A DNA stretch of 64,000 bases from Saccharum officinarum (GCA_020631735.1 CM036168.1:98188932-98252931), one strand, 5' to 3'. Shown: positions 1 to 11,200, counted from the first letter of the stretch. Numbers and translations are program-made. Notes: generated by a model not told the origin, from the sequence alone.

Positions 1-202
1 TCGATTCTGAAACTGGTGGGGGCACAGGCTACAGAGCAAACTGAACAAGGAACTGTTTCAGTGAAACCTAGTGAACTGATAAAAGACGAAACTACAACAT
101 GCTACAATGCAGCTGATATCACCTGAAGTCATGAAGTACAACATCTGAAATCAGCAGAGGAGGCCAAGTGTGATTTGGGACAAATACAGATATCAAGAGG
201 GT
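1..202. other. 3' flank of the RING gene
   Basis: This stretch lies downstream of the stop codon of the minus-strand RING gene and is presumably its 3' untranslated region and flank. I see no other coding signal and no clear AATAAA on the minus strand here. Confidence 0.4.
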
Positions 203-1951
203 TCAGTTCATTCTGCGTCTCTTGTTCCGTTGGAGGCCTCCACCATCCACATCCAATGAACCTAGGGCATTGCTCCTCCCTCTCCTCCTCAAGGATCTCG
301 AAGAGCCTGCATTGCTAGGCTCTCCTGCACTCTCAGAGATACCAGCATCCCCTTGTATCACTGCAACAGTGCTCGAATTAGATGCTTGATCTGCAGAAGG
401 TGCTCCAGCAATGTGAGCTCCATCGACTGCTGGCTCATTATTTTGAGGATTCGATGATGAAGCAGACCCTCCATATTGGCTTGGTGAAGCAATTCTTCTA
501 AGGTCACTCATGGCACTAGCTAGCCTTTCTGTGCCAAAAGCAAGGCGTTCCAACAACTCAAGTCCATCTGATACGCGAGTTGTTGAGCCCCGTCTTGATG
601 ATCCTGATGCATTGTTTCCTGTCAGAGATTCTGATGCATTGTTTCCTGTCAGACCATTATCAGGGTTAGTGGAAGAACCATCAGGACGCATCTGGGCTTC
701 TATTTGCAACCGCCTTGCTCTCATCCTTGTGGTCAATGCCAATCCTCTTAGGCGAGCACGTTGGCGAATCTCATTTACTTCTTGCGCGGCTGATTCAGAC
801 GTCCCTTCAAACCTACTCACACTGCTCATAATCTGCTGGTCCAGAAGACGCCTCCAAGATGACAGTATCCCATGCGCCTCACCAAGCCCTCTTGAGATAG
901 GTCGCATATTATAGAATTGCTGCCTGAAGCTTTCAAGGCGATTTCCATGTGGCCTCGGCGGGATTATAGGACCTGGTGGCTTCCGATCCTCCACAGTCTT
1001 CTCTACAGCCGAATTCCCTCTACCATATATAGGAGTAATATTTGCCTCAGTCACCTCGCCTTTGCAGACTGGGCATTCCTTGTGGTTGGAGTAAACATTC
1101 AGCCACTGGTACAAGCACGGCCAGCAGAAGAGATGGCCACAAGAAGTGACAACCGGCTCACTAGCCATCTCAAAGCATATGTTACACTCGAATGCAGCAG
1201 CAGTCTTGCCACGTTCCTCAGAGAAATCCTGCGAGGCATCTAATTCTGAGCCATTGACAGACACCTTGTTTAATTCATTAGTATCATCAGCTGCAGGCTC
1301 ATGCTGGGGCACCGGCTCGGCGGCGTCCTGCCCAGAGGGGCGAGCCTCGGAGCTGAGGGGTGGAAGGTCAGACCTGAACCGCCTCGGGCGAAGCCACCGG
1401 CTGGATGTCTGCTCGAGCAGCCGCCTGTACCGGTCGGCAGTGTCTGGGAAGAAAGTTGAAGAGGCCGTCGACGAGGAAGGCCGGTCCTCCCACCCCAGCA
1501 GTTCGCTGGCCCGCATCAGCGGGGGCGGGGGCGGCGGATGGAGGGCGTCCCGGAGTTCCCGAAGTCCCTCTCGGATCCTCGAGATAGTAAGCGATTCCGG
1601 AGGCGGCATGTTCCGCGGCCCGGGGGTGAGCAGTTCCGGAGGCTGCATGTACGACAGATGCGCATCCGGAACAGGCGAGTCTTCGGGGTTGTAGGGGGAG
1701 TACACCTCCGGCGGCGGAGGGGAGAGGTCGGCTCGGGAGGGGGAGTACGGCGGGTGCAGGGGCTCCGGAGGCGGCGGCGGCGGCGGCGCGTCGACGGAAG
1801 CGGCGGAGGACGAAGGAGAGGAGGGCATCGGGGTGCTGAGGGCGAGGTCGGAGCCGAGGTCAGAGCGGCGCGGGCGCGGGCCGCGGAAAAGACCGAGGTA
1901 AAGGTTCAGATCCATCCTCCTACTGCTCCCCGCGGCCTCATCGGCGTCCAT
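203..1951 (-). CDS. RMA/RNF5-like C3HC4 RING finger protein (probable E3 ubiquitin ligase), single exon
   Basis: A 582-residue intronless protein. The frame opens further upstream (to 2044) only through non-ATG codons. The first in-frame ATG is at 1951 and a second at 1915 begins MDLNLYLGL, a start I recognise from plant RING proteins of this type, so either may be used. From the 1951 start the RING lies at about residues 256-296, with all eight zinc ligands in the order C-x2-C-x11-C-x-H-x2-C-x2-C-x13-C-x2-C. Before it is a proline/serine-rich low-complexity region; after it a long polar tail. RING proteins of this class transfer ubiquitin from an E2 enzyme to substrates. Unlike classical RMA/RNF5 proteins, I see no C-terminal membrane anchor; the protein ends in a basic KRRR cluster that could be a nuclear signal. 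Substrate unknown. The Harbinger/hAT insertion lies about 0.4 kb upstream of the start. Confidence 0.88.
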   Translation of the reverse strand: MDADEAAGSSRRMDLNLYLGLFRGPRPRRSDLGSDLALSTPMPSSPSSSAASVDAPPPPPPPEPLHPPYSPSRADLSPPPPEVYSPYNPEDSPVPDAHLSYMQPPELLTPGPRNMPPPESLTISRIREGLRELRDALHPPPPPPLMRASELLGWEDRPSSSTASSTFFPDTADRYRRLLEQTSSRWLRPRRFRSDLPPLSSEARPSGQDAAEPVPQHEPAADDTNELNKVSVNGSELDASQDFSEERGKTAAAFECNICFEMASEPVVTSCGHLFCWPCLYQWLNVYSNHKECPVCKGEVTEANITPIYGRGNSAVEKTVEDRKPPGPIIPPRPHGNRLESFRQQFYNMRPISRGLGEAHGILSSWRRLLDQQIMSSVSRFEGTSESAAQEVNEIRQRARLRGLALTTRMRARRLQIEAQMRPDGSSTNPDNGLTGNNASESLTGNNASGSSRRGSTTRVSDGLELLERLAFGTERLASAMSDLRRIASPSQYGGSASSSNPQNNEPAVDGAHIAGAPSADQASNSSTVAVIQGDAGISESAGEPSNAGSSRSLRRRGRSNALGSLDVDGGGLQRNKRRRMN

Positions 1952-2370
1952 CCGACGGCGAGCCGCGCCCCACAGCTCCACCCCCGCCCCGCCGCCTTGC
2001 CCTTGCCGTCCCACCTCACCGAGGCCGGGGGCCGCAAGAAGCAAACCCTATCTCGGAGAGCGGACGCGGCGCCAGGGTCTGAGTCATGGGCGGAGGATCT
2101 GGGACGCCCTAGCTGCCGCTGTCGCGAGAGATTACCAGGCGGCAGGGTGCGGCGCCTCCCCGGGGAGGGGAGCGGTGGCGGGGAATTTGGGTAGCGGACG
2201 CGCGGCCAGGAGGTGGTCCCAGCGGCAAAGCGGTCAGAGCGGGGAGGGCGTGTGTTATATCGTGACTGTGATACAGGCCAGAAACGGAACCGATTGACCG
2301 CTAGCCTTTTTCAAATTTCACCTGCTGCTTCACCCGTTTTTAACTTCGCCGTCTCCATGGAGCCCGAAGT
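1952..2370 (-). promoter_or_regulatory. Probable 5' UTR and proximal promoter of the RING gene
   Basis: A GC-rich stretch upstream of the RING start codon, ending where the transposon stack begins at 2371. Open frames here are GC-rich shadows. No clear TATA box could be fixed, so the transcription start is not assigned. Confidence 0.4.
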
Positions 2371-2378
2371 GTATGCTA
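2371..2378. repeat. Left 8-bp target-site duplication of the hAT element
   Basis: GTATGCTA here is repeated exactly at 7155-7162, just after the right end of the Ds-like element. Its last two bases are also the first two of the TAA duplication made by the Harbinger insertion (2377-2379 and 6282-6284). Confidence 0.8.
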
Positions 2379-2748
2379 AGGCTGTGTTTAGATCCAAAAT
2401 TTGATTGAAAAACAGAATGCCAAATTTTGCTGTCAAAAAGCATGTCAAGTCTGACATCTCAACAAAAAGACATGTTTGCCCCTAATAAATAACAACCATG
2501 CAGGTAGGCACCTTCCATGTTGCATGCTGCTTGCTTGCATTCTGCATGCACAGGGGCAGATGCATGCATGCATCTGCATGCGAGGTGGCAGCTCCTTGCA
2601 CCATTGATATAAAACTTCTCATTCAACTCACATAATCAAACTGTTTGAATCATCACAAAACTGTTTGAAATAATACAAAACTGTTTGAAACAACAACAAA
2701 TGCTCATACAATTACAACAGCAAATACATGACTTGCTCACAAACACAA

Positions 2749-4101
2749 TTATAAGCTGCCTTCCAGCATCTGCAGTGCAATGGAATCACGAAATTCATTC
2801 ATCTGTCGACTGTCTAATATAGTAGGGGCCTGCTCAGTTGGAGGCTGATCGACCGAGGCTACAGATGGCACATACCTCGGATCACGGTCACAACGACCAA
2901 AGTGCCGGTCACGTAAACCACTCAACCTGATGAAGTTATGAAGTGCCATGCAAGCAACTATAATATGTGTTTGTGTTTCTATAGGATAACTCGGGAGGTG
3001 CATCAATATCCGCCACTTTTGCTTCAGCACTCCAAACGAACGCTCAATGCAGTTTCTAAGTGAAGAATGAGCATAGTTGAATAACTCTTCTTTACCTTGT
3101 GGTTCTTCGGCGTTTTGATACTCTTGAAGATGGTACTTGGTCCCCCTGTACGGCGCAAGGTAGCCTGGACGGTTTGCATACCCGGAGTCCACCAAATAGT
3201 ACTTCCCTGCAGCAGCACCAAGCTCCTGTAAGTTTGAAACACATGTAATTAGAACTCCGAAAGACACAACAGGTAGCTACGTACCTGGAGGTGGATGAGG
3301 AAACACATCTGTGTACTTATTCATTGCATCATTAAACACCCTCATGTCATGGACTGAACCAGGCCATCCAGCCAATACAAATGTGAAGATCAAATCAAAG
3401 TCACAACAAGCCATCACATTTTGGGTAGTTATGTTCTTACGACACATGTACTGAACCACCAGGTCTTTGGAGACAACACAGGGAATGTGAGTGCCATCAA
3501 TTGCCCCAATACAGTCCTTGAAAAAGGGATAAAACCTAGGGTTGTCCAGTCTGGTATGCATGGTTCTAAACTGTGGGTCTCTAGGTTTGATGATGTCGTC
3601 AGCTAGCCTCCGCAAACAGTTTAGCACTTTGTAAAAAAATGAATGAACAGTGCCCAGTGATCTCTCAAATCTGTCCTCTGCTTGCCTAACTGATTGTGGA
3701 GCCCCTACCATCCAAAGGAACATTCCTAAAGCCTCAATTGAGGAAGACTTCTCACTAGATTGCAGCCCATAATTATTACACAACATATCATGGAGCCTAT
3801 AAAACATGGTGGGGGTCATTCTAAACATCTTATAGCATGCAGTGGGATTTCCAAGCTTCCTCTCAACCCACTCCAAACCACTTAAACCTGGTCCAACCTC
3901 TCTAAACTCAGATCTGTTGCAGTACTTGTCAAGATGCATAGCAACTGCGGACATACCGTACATTGCAGCTGCAGCAGCAGCTTCTTCCTGCATCAGATTG
4001 GCCAGTAGGAGTCGGTCAAACTCGTCATCACTATCGTCAGCCTCCCCATACTCCTCCTCATCATCACTGTCGTCGGCCACGGTTGAGGCTGCAACATCGG
4101 C
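2749..4101 (-). CDS. PIF/Harbinger DDE transposase (HARBI1/DDE_4 type), two visible exons
   Basis: Exon 3285-4101 (minus) ends CCAG and is followed by GTACGT. A matching acceptor GCTGCTGCAG ends at 3207, and exon 3206-2749 continues the frame, so a 78-bp intron (3207-3284) joins them into one open frame. The join recreates the PPPGKYY stretch usual in the family. Catalytic residues are visible: first Asp in GAIDGTH (3496-3498), second Asp in LVDSGY, Glu in CIERSFG, each in its usual context. The enzyme would cut and join element ends. The N-terminus is unresolved: the first in-frame ATG is at 3993 (388 residues), but the frame stays open to a TTAACAG acceptor ending at 4102, so an upstream start exon is likely. 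The N-terminal part is acidic. The partner Myb-like gene lies upstream on the same strand. Confidence 0.88.
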
Positions 4102-4323
4102 CTGTTAACAAACAAACAAAGTCAAGCCAATCAGTTTGAAATAAGAATCCATGTAATTTATGCACCTCTACAAAATCAAAACATACACAAACACGAAGAC
4201 GACATCTTGTTCAACATCACACACATAGTAGTTTGTAGTTGTTCAACAGACAAACATAACACACACTTGATAAACATAGTTCAAATGACAACAACGATAC
4301 ATGAATGGATAAGAGGTCTAGGT

Positions 4324-5912
4324 CTAGACCCGTGCGTAGTACTCAATGGTGGTCCTCTTTCCCACGTTGTCAGAAGCAAAGAAGAAGGATATGCCCGTTT
4401 CATCTTTCATTAGCTTGAGCACACCAATCCATGTTGGGCTGCTTTCATTGACGCCGCACTCTCTAGCCAACCGCATGATGAGCTGCCTCCTCTCCTCCTC
4501 CTGCTTCAACTTTTCCTTCTCCTCCTGCTTGGCTGCCTCCCTTGCTGCTTCTCTTTCAGCTCTACGGCAGTTGACGACGCCCTGGTAGAATACACGGCCG
4601 TCAGCAATTTCATTCCTCATGCCCCTGATCTCCCCAACCATGGCCTTCACTGCTGGGCTCTTCAGCTTCTTCTTGGGACTGGTTGCAGTACTCCGTAAGC
4701 TGTGTGTGCTGCGTGAGCTGCTGCTCCTCTTGCTACCAATGCTGAGAGGTGTAAGCACGTCGTCTTCATCTTCTTCTTCTTCTGCTTCTTCATCTTCGTC
4801 ACTGACAATGTGCTCAATTGGGTTGGATTGGCCAGGAGCATACGAGGTGGACCCATCAGCTACATAGCCAGTGAACATTTTGTCCATCTCCTCAAGGTAG
4901 CAAGGCCAACCATCCTTGAGCGCCATCAATTCCTTGTTGCCCTAGTAAACGTGCACAACATCAGCTAAGTGAAACAAAAAACTAGGCAGTAAACGGCATG
5001 AAGGACAGCACGTACCCCTGTCTTATCCGTCCACCAAGCATCAGAAGCCAGCACTGATTGGTCTTCTCTGCGGCCCAAACCAGATCCTTTCCTCAACTTC
5101 TCATCTATGAATCTCCACACTTTCTTCAACCCCCTATACCGGCTTCCAAATTGCTCACTATCATGAAGCAAATCTGTGGCAGCATAGAACCTCTCTGATA
5201 TTTCCTTCCATCCAGCCTTGCTCATATGGCCCCTTGTGCAATTGCCATTGTCAATTTGTTCACAATACAACACACAAAAAAGCTTCGTATGTTCAGGCGT
5301 CCAATGACACCTATTGTTGTCCTCCTAAACGACACATAATATGGGTACGAAATGAACGGAATGGGACAGTATGTTGAACAAAATATTCATGCATCAAGAG
5401 AAACAGGGAGGGGCAGAGTACTTTACCCCAACACGGCGACGGCCTCCGCGACGCCTGCCTCCGCGGGTTCCCCTCGATGAAGCTCCACGACCGGTCGGCG
5501 TCGGCGACACGAATCCGCCGGCGAATGCCGATCCGCTCCCCGCGGACGCAGATCCGCCGCGTCCGCGCCCGCCGCGCGCGCCACGCAGGCCGAGGGTTCC
5601 CCTCCCGCTGCGGCCGGGAACGCGTACGGGAGGCGGCCCGTGGCTACCATCCACTCCCCCGGAACGAAGGAGGTCTTCGTAGCCTAGCATGGCTGCCCAA
5701 TCCGAGCCGGAGTTGAGGTCGAGCCCACCGAAGTCAAGCCGACTAGGGTTTAGACTGCTCGAGCTAGGCATGCCGAACGCGTTGGGGTTGTACGGGGCGG
5801 CGGAAGAGAAGGTCGCCGGCCGGGATAGGAAATCCCTGGTGGGGATGTTGTCACCGTAGCCACCATCATCGCCGTACGCATCATCGTTCCCACCGTCGCT
5901 GTACCCGTCCAT
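4324..5912 (-). CDS. Harbinger-associated Myb/SANT-like DNA-binding protein, three exons
   Basis: Exons 5427-5912, 5016-5324 and 4324-4941 join through two short GT-AG introns (5325-5426 and 4942-5015), all phase 0, giving 470 residues with an ATG at 5912. Exon 1 is Gly/Arg/Ser-rich and low complexity. Exon 2 holds the Myb/SANT-like domain, starting with WTPEH and running through [11 protein letters not shown] to [10 protein letters not shown] and a conserved WW pair. Exon 3 has an acidic stretch, a basic KKKLK patch and a Glu/Lys/Arg-rich coiled-coil-like segment. In plant PIF/Harbinger elements such proteins bind subterminal DNA and help bring the transposase into the nucleus; that role is known for the family and inferred here. 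Outside the element it could be mistaken for a host trihelix-like gene. Confidence 0.87.
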
Positions 5913-6283
5913 CCAAGTGGATCTCGGGGAAGGTGTGGTGGATCTGGTAGAGGAGGTGCTGGATCTGCAAGGGGAGGTGGTGGATCCGCCGGCGGATGCA
6001 GAATGAGGGGGAGAGACGGAGGGAGAGCGGCGGCCGAGAGCGACCGTGCTAGGGTTAGAGGATGCGGCGCGGCGCGGCTCGGGTGGATAAGGCAGGGGGA
6101 CGGCGCGGACGAGAGGGGTATATGGAGTCCAAACATGGGCCAGACAACAGGATGGGCCTCCTGCAACCGAATTTCGAAATTACTGTTTCAAATTGAAAAG
6201 TAGACCTGTTTAGTTCCAAACTTCAAAAAGTGTACCAAATGCAAAATTTGAAGTCCAATTTCAAGTGATCTAAACACTGCCTA

Positions 6284-7154
6284 AGTTGAAAACGGACGGA
6301 ATAAATCTGGTTTCGTCCACAACCGTATACTGTTTTTTCTCGTCCGTTTTCGTTTCTTTCAGGATAAACGGAAACGGGACCAGAAACGGGATGGAGGGAA
6401 ACGAGAGCGGGACCGAAAACGGATGAACACTTTTCCGTCCGTATTTACGATATACCGTATTTGACCGGGATGATCCCGTTTTTATCCCGTTTCTAATTTG
6501 ACCAGGATAGGCCCAGTACCGCCGTAGCCCAAGCCTGCAAGGCTGCGACCCAGTGGCCTCCCTCTGCCTCTCGCTCGATCTGTGCAACCCGTTGCCTGGT
6601 CTCTGTCTCCCCCTTGATGTCTCTCTGTGTCAGCATCGATCTGGCACGCCTAGGAGCCAGTCGATCAGCAAGCAAGCAGCCCATCGATAGCTAGCGAGCA
6701 TGTGGACGGTGAGAGGAAAGTGGCGACGCAGGTGGCTGTCCTCCTGCTGCTCCTCGTCGTTGCACGTATGTTCGTCTAGCTATACAACATTATTATATAC
6801 ACAGGTGCAGAAGTGCATGACTGAACGCAGTGCACGCAGCAATGCTGCTACGCAGTACAAGCACACAAAAATATAGCAGGCTCCCAGCAACAACCAAGCT
6901 TTGCATAAACTCACCATTTATTCATATTCACTCGTGTACGTGCATTGTTATGATTAGACACGTTACATGTAATTTCGGCTTAAGTTTCCGCTTACCGTCC
7001 GTTTCCGTCTATTTTCCGATCGTATTTACCCGTTTTCGTATAACCGTATATCCCGCTACCGTTTTCGCTTCCGGTTGTCTGGCTCCCGCTCCCGTTTCCG
7101 TTAAAAAATATGAAAACGAAAATGGTAGAGGTGTTTTCCGTCCGTTTTCATCCT
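6284..7154. mobile_element. Ds-like hAT element (non-autonomous), about 871 bp
   Basis: The left end, split from its target duplication by the Harbinger element, reads AGTTGAAAACGGACGG. The right end, as reverse complement, reads AGGATGAAAACGGACGG. The flanks carry an exact 8-bp duplication (GTATGCTA at 2371-2378 and 7155-7162), the hAT signature. Both subterminal regions (6285-6500, 6970-7150) are filled with AAACGG/CCGTTT-type repeats, like those of maize Ac/Ds. There is no transposase. The middle (about 6520-6960) looks unlike the ends and may hold a captured host fragment. The exact boundary could shift by one base, since a TIR starting CAGGATG is also possible on the right. Confidence 0.85.
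6720..6765 (+). other. Possible captured signal-peptide exon inside the hAT element
   Basis: A short frame begins with GTG, where an ATG would be one base change away, and encodes VATQVAVLLLLLVVA, a typical secretory signal core. It ends at a GTATGT splice donor. A CACAG acceptor-like site follows near 6806. This looks like the first exon of a small secreted protein picked up by the transposon. The gene family cannot be named. Confidence 0.4.
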
Positions 7155-7173
7155 GTATGCTACACAGTTTATC

Positions 7174-7374
7174 CTAAGGTCAGTCTAGGTGAAGGTTTTA
7201 TGGCTCATTTTTCAACACTTATATTTTAGAAACAATGTAGATGAATTTTATCTCCATAAAACTATCTTTGCTCCCATGAAATTTTCATCATCTCCCTCTT
7301 CGTCAATATACTGTCATGTCAGCATATTTAATGCTCATAAAACTTTATAAAACTCCTATTAAGATGGGTCTAAG
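7174..7374. mobile_element. Probable MITE, about 200 bp
   Basis: AT-rich block bounded by CTAAGGTCAGTCTAGG and its imperfect inverted partner ending GGTCTAAG, with a short internal motif CATAAAACT repeated. It resembles a grass MITE family with ends like CTAAGGCCAGTCT. The target duplication (TTAT-like) is imperfect. Confidence 0.5.
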
Positions 7375-7576
7375 TTATACCATTAAAATTTCATCAAGTT
7401 TATATTAAAAAACAATATTATGATATCAAATTAGCATCATTATAAAATGAAGTTTCATAATTTACCTCTTTGATTGATGCGATAAATATTAATATTATTT
7501 TGTATACTTCTCTGGTTAAATTTTGTGATGGCTTGTTTTAGGATAAATTTTGATTCCTTATATTCCAATAGGAAGG

Positions 7577-7654
7577 TAGTAGTATTTATAAAATGCAGTT
7601 AGCTGTAGTATTATAAAATGCAGTTAGCTGTAGTATTAGAAAAAGCAGTTAGCT
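7577..7654. repeat. Three-copy 25-bp tandem repeat
   Basis: A 25-bp unit containing ATGCAGTTAGCTGTAGTAT is present about three times, the last copy diverged (AAAGCAGTTAGCT). Confidence 0.75.
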
Positions 7655-8289
7655 CTTGGCCCGTTTTCTAAAGAGGGACACGGTGAGAGGGGACAGAAGC
7701 GGTTCAACTGGAAAGCGGAGATCGGGCTTCGAACCCCAGTCAGCCCGTCCACTTTGCAATTTTGGACTCCAACGGCATGTTTTTCAATTTTCAGAAACAA
7801 GATAATTCAAAAGGAAATGTTAAAAACAAGTGCCACGAGACACGCAATGATCGTTCCACTTAGTTCATGTGTCAAAAGCTAGTTCGTGTGTCAAAAGCAT
7901 GTTGCGGAAATATGGCCGCTATATTGGTCAATGGAAGCATCATCTTCTCATCAAGATTCAGTAGTCAGTGTAGAGTCGCTGTCTACCACACTAAAATACA
8001 GCTACAATAATCGACATTTTGAAATGAAACGCATAATGCAACCACAGAAGAAATATCTATCTTCGGCAAGAGAGATTTTTCAGCAACATTAATTTCCTAT
8101 CACCAGGCGACACAATATGTGTTCAAAAGCATACCCCATCATGGAAAAACAGGCGACTCAAGATGTTGTGTTCTAAAGTCTAACCCATCCGGGAAAAAGG
8201 AAAACAGAGATCAGCTCGTCCACTTTCGCTTGTTTGCCTGATGCTTCTATTTACTCCAGCATCAGAATCCCACCAATCAGGGCAGGCGA
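7655..8289. other. Intergenic / ZNHIT3 3' flank
   Basis: No convincing gene. The right part is presumably the 3' untranslated region of the minus-strand ZNHIT3 gene. A tRNA B-box-like stretch near 7725-7745 was examined and rejected. Confidence 0.35.
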
Positions 8290-11200
8290 TTATTCTTGTG
8301 GGCTGACAATGTCAAGAATCTGCAATACAGGAGTTAAATGGTTAAAAGATAGATATATGATGTGTAGAGTTACAATAGAAAGAGTAAGATCAAAGGCTGA
8401 GGCAAAGTGAGATGGCTGAAGACCTTATCAGCTAACTGGTGAAAAGCTTGACCTTCCATCAATTTCTCCAATTCCTACAGACAAATTAATGTAGACATAA
8501 TGAAAGAAAGAAAACTGGGTAAAATTTAAGAAATATAAGCCAGGATCTTAGACCCATATCTGCGGCTTCGCATAGGCCTATTTGGAGACTATCGACCACT
8601 CAAAAAGATACCCAAGTCATGACAAAGGACAAGAAATTGAGGTGATGTACACTATTCCCGTGGGAAAATACAAAAATTTGCACCTGTATTCATCTTGAGT
8701 GTTTGTTCTGAATCAAATGCAGTTATGTAAGGTATGTCGAGTGCTATTTGGGCAGCTGGCAAAAGTACGAATCTAAACACATGTCAAACTTAGCAATTGT
8801 TGCAAGTGAATGAAGACTTACCTTTTCTGGTTCCAAAGACCCATCAATTTTAAGTATCATTTTCTGCAGTTCAGGATCCCTGAGAGCATCTTGGATCTCT
8901 TTCAGTTCCACTGTGAAGGATACAAAGTTCAGGTAAAAACACTCAGAAAGAAAGCTTGGCATTCATGAATTCAGCACTAGCAGACTTCTATCAGTCCAAG
9001 TGACAACAGTAATTACCTCAACATCTTAAAGGGTGAATAAAGTGACTTTTTGGAAGACGGAACAAATAAACAACTTCACACATGATGCATGAAGGATCAG
9101 AACTTATTTAAACATGAAAAGTCTAAGGTATATATCTTCTTCTTCTTCTTCTTGGGTAGAATACACAGGAGAGCTGTGTATCATTGCATTAAGGTATATC
9201 TATGTCAATATAAGTTTCCCTATATTAGCTGCACTAAGTCATATTCATTGACGATTTCCCTACATGTTATAAACCACAAGTGAAGATGTGCATGTTGGTT
9301 ATTGGATGTTTATGATGGAAGTTGGAGTATGTCACAGGGGCATTCTAATATGATCCTAATATCCCTTTTTTTTAGTTAACATACACAATATGAAGTTCCT
9401 AGAAATGTAGTCAAGCTTGATGCATTGGCGGTAAGCTAGGCCATATGCCCATACCTAATGACCTTAGTCTATTGTTGTCAACAAGCCAGCTTGGGTCCTC
9501 AACTTCAAGAGCTTTTGTAGGGCATGCTGTATTTGGAGATTTTGCAGTGCATGTGGTGTTCAGTCCTGACGAAAAACAGGGAGATCAGTTAAACAATTTA
9601 TAGGCATTCATAAACACATAATGAAGCAAAAAGAGCATTCTGTATGACACTTTAGGTAACCATTTTACATAAATTTGATTTAAGAAATAATATAGCTCCA
9701 CTGTATACAGTTTGAGGTGGTTGTGGCCATGTGGGTGGTTACTTTAAACAAAATGTTCATAGTGGGTATATCAGTATACGGTTATAATACATTAAGTATG
9801 ATCTTAATCAACTTTAAGTGATAAATAACAAATGTAATCATGGAATGAAAAGAGAAATAAAAACAGAGTACAGGATGTTGCAGAAGTATTTATATTACAT
9901 AAAGAGGCATGGATTCCTATAGTTTGCTAACAAATCATTCCATCTAATACAAAATACCTTCAAGACTGCATGAACTGATATACAGAACACAATTGGTTCA
10001 AGCACTTTTATTTGGTAAACAAATGTGGCAGACATTTCGGACACCAATAGTAGGAATGTTGTCTTCCTATAACAAAATAAATTACCTCTGAAGCAAGGTA
10101 ATAACACTTTTTTTTTAAAAAAAAACAGTACAGCAAGGGAAGCCCCCACTGTAAGACTTTATGAATAAAAAGAAAAGAAGCTGTACAAGGCACACAAAGC
10201 TGTACAAGCATGGTTAGCAAGAATAAAATTAAGTCCCTAATAAGAACATCTATACCTTGTTTTAGGAACTAACAAAGTTGATATCTTCACTCAAGGCAAT
10301 TACCAAAGTATGTAACAATTAGGGACAAGCATATGCAAATAACAGTCGAGATTTACACCTCATACCATGTTGCAACTGGAACAAGTCCCCACTGCCCAGT
10401 GCCCCAGTATGTTAAGAAAGCAGTTACAATAGTTTTATCCCCAAAGCTAGAGAACTCACTAACTTCCTCCTGCAGTGGTGACTTGCTAATTTCTTCCTGA
10501 GGCGCTGTCTTTTGGCAAGACTCCTCTGCAAAAAAAAAAAAAACATTTACCACCAAATAACAGCCAATTCATATGAAGGAGCTGGATCTCATATACTTGA
10601 TTGTTACAGTAAGCATGTGCCTACTGCTCCCAGAGTCCCAGGACAAGAGAAATAATCTAAGTTGGAGATCACAGTATAAAAGCATTCCAATCTACTCTTT
10701 AGTCCTGTAAGAATATATTAAAATAATTGAAGAAATTTAAGGTTGACAAACAGCAAGTTTGGGATAGAAGTACCTTTGTGCTTTTTAAAGCATGTGACAG
10801 AGCAACTGCAAGGAATAATGAGACAGTAAATTAGGTTCAACTAATAACAAAATTGAAAGCTAATGCTTTTAGTTAATCTGTAGCATATATGATATAACCA
10901 GACAACCAGTACCAAAATATTTAGTGTGAACACTAATTTAGATTTTCCGGGCATAATCTTGACTTGATTTAGTTAGCAGGAGATAAACTTAGAAAACATG
11001 ATAAAGTAGAGCAGCCTAAGAAAGCCTAATTGCATTGAAGGCTGAAATGATACTGAAACACCAGCTGAAGCCACAATTATTTTTTTGAAAAAAAAAAGAC
11101 TCGGTGGCTCAACTTTATATCTCCAATCTCCTCAAGGTAATAGCAACCATAGTCACAAGAATTCTGGGTCGATGGGGTCGAGGGACGGGGTCGAGGGACG

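Larger units (their letters stand above)
2380..6281 (-). mobile_element. Complete PIF/Harbinger DNA transposon, 3,902 bp
   Basis: The left end GGCTGTGTTTAGAT (2380-2393) and the right end, read as reverse complement, GGCAGTGTTTAGAT (6268-6281) match at 13 of 14 positions. Both ends are flanked by TAA, the 3-bp TWA target duplication typical of PIF/Harbinger. The interior carries two minus-strand genes: a DDE transposase (2749-4101) and a Myb/SANT-like protein (4324-5912), the usual two-gene make-up of autonomous plant members. The left subterminal region holds three copies of an AAACTGTTTGAA-like motif (about 2636-2694) that might be binding sites. Both genes splice into open frames, so the element could be recently active. 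The weak point is the unresolved transposase start. Confidence 0.93.

Noticed and set aside
3207..3284. A frameshift breaking the Harbinger transposase
   Set aside because: A GT-AG intron of 78 bp joins the two frames exactly and restores the conserved family sequence, so this is splicing and not damage.
7695..7750. tRNA-like stretch with a B-box-like GGGCTTCGAACCCC
   Set aside because: No matching A box at the right spacing and no acceptor stem could be paired; at best a tRNA-derived remnant.
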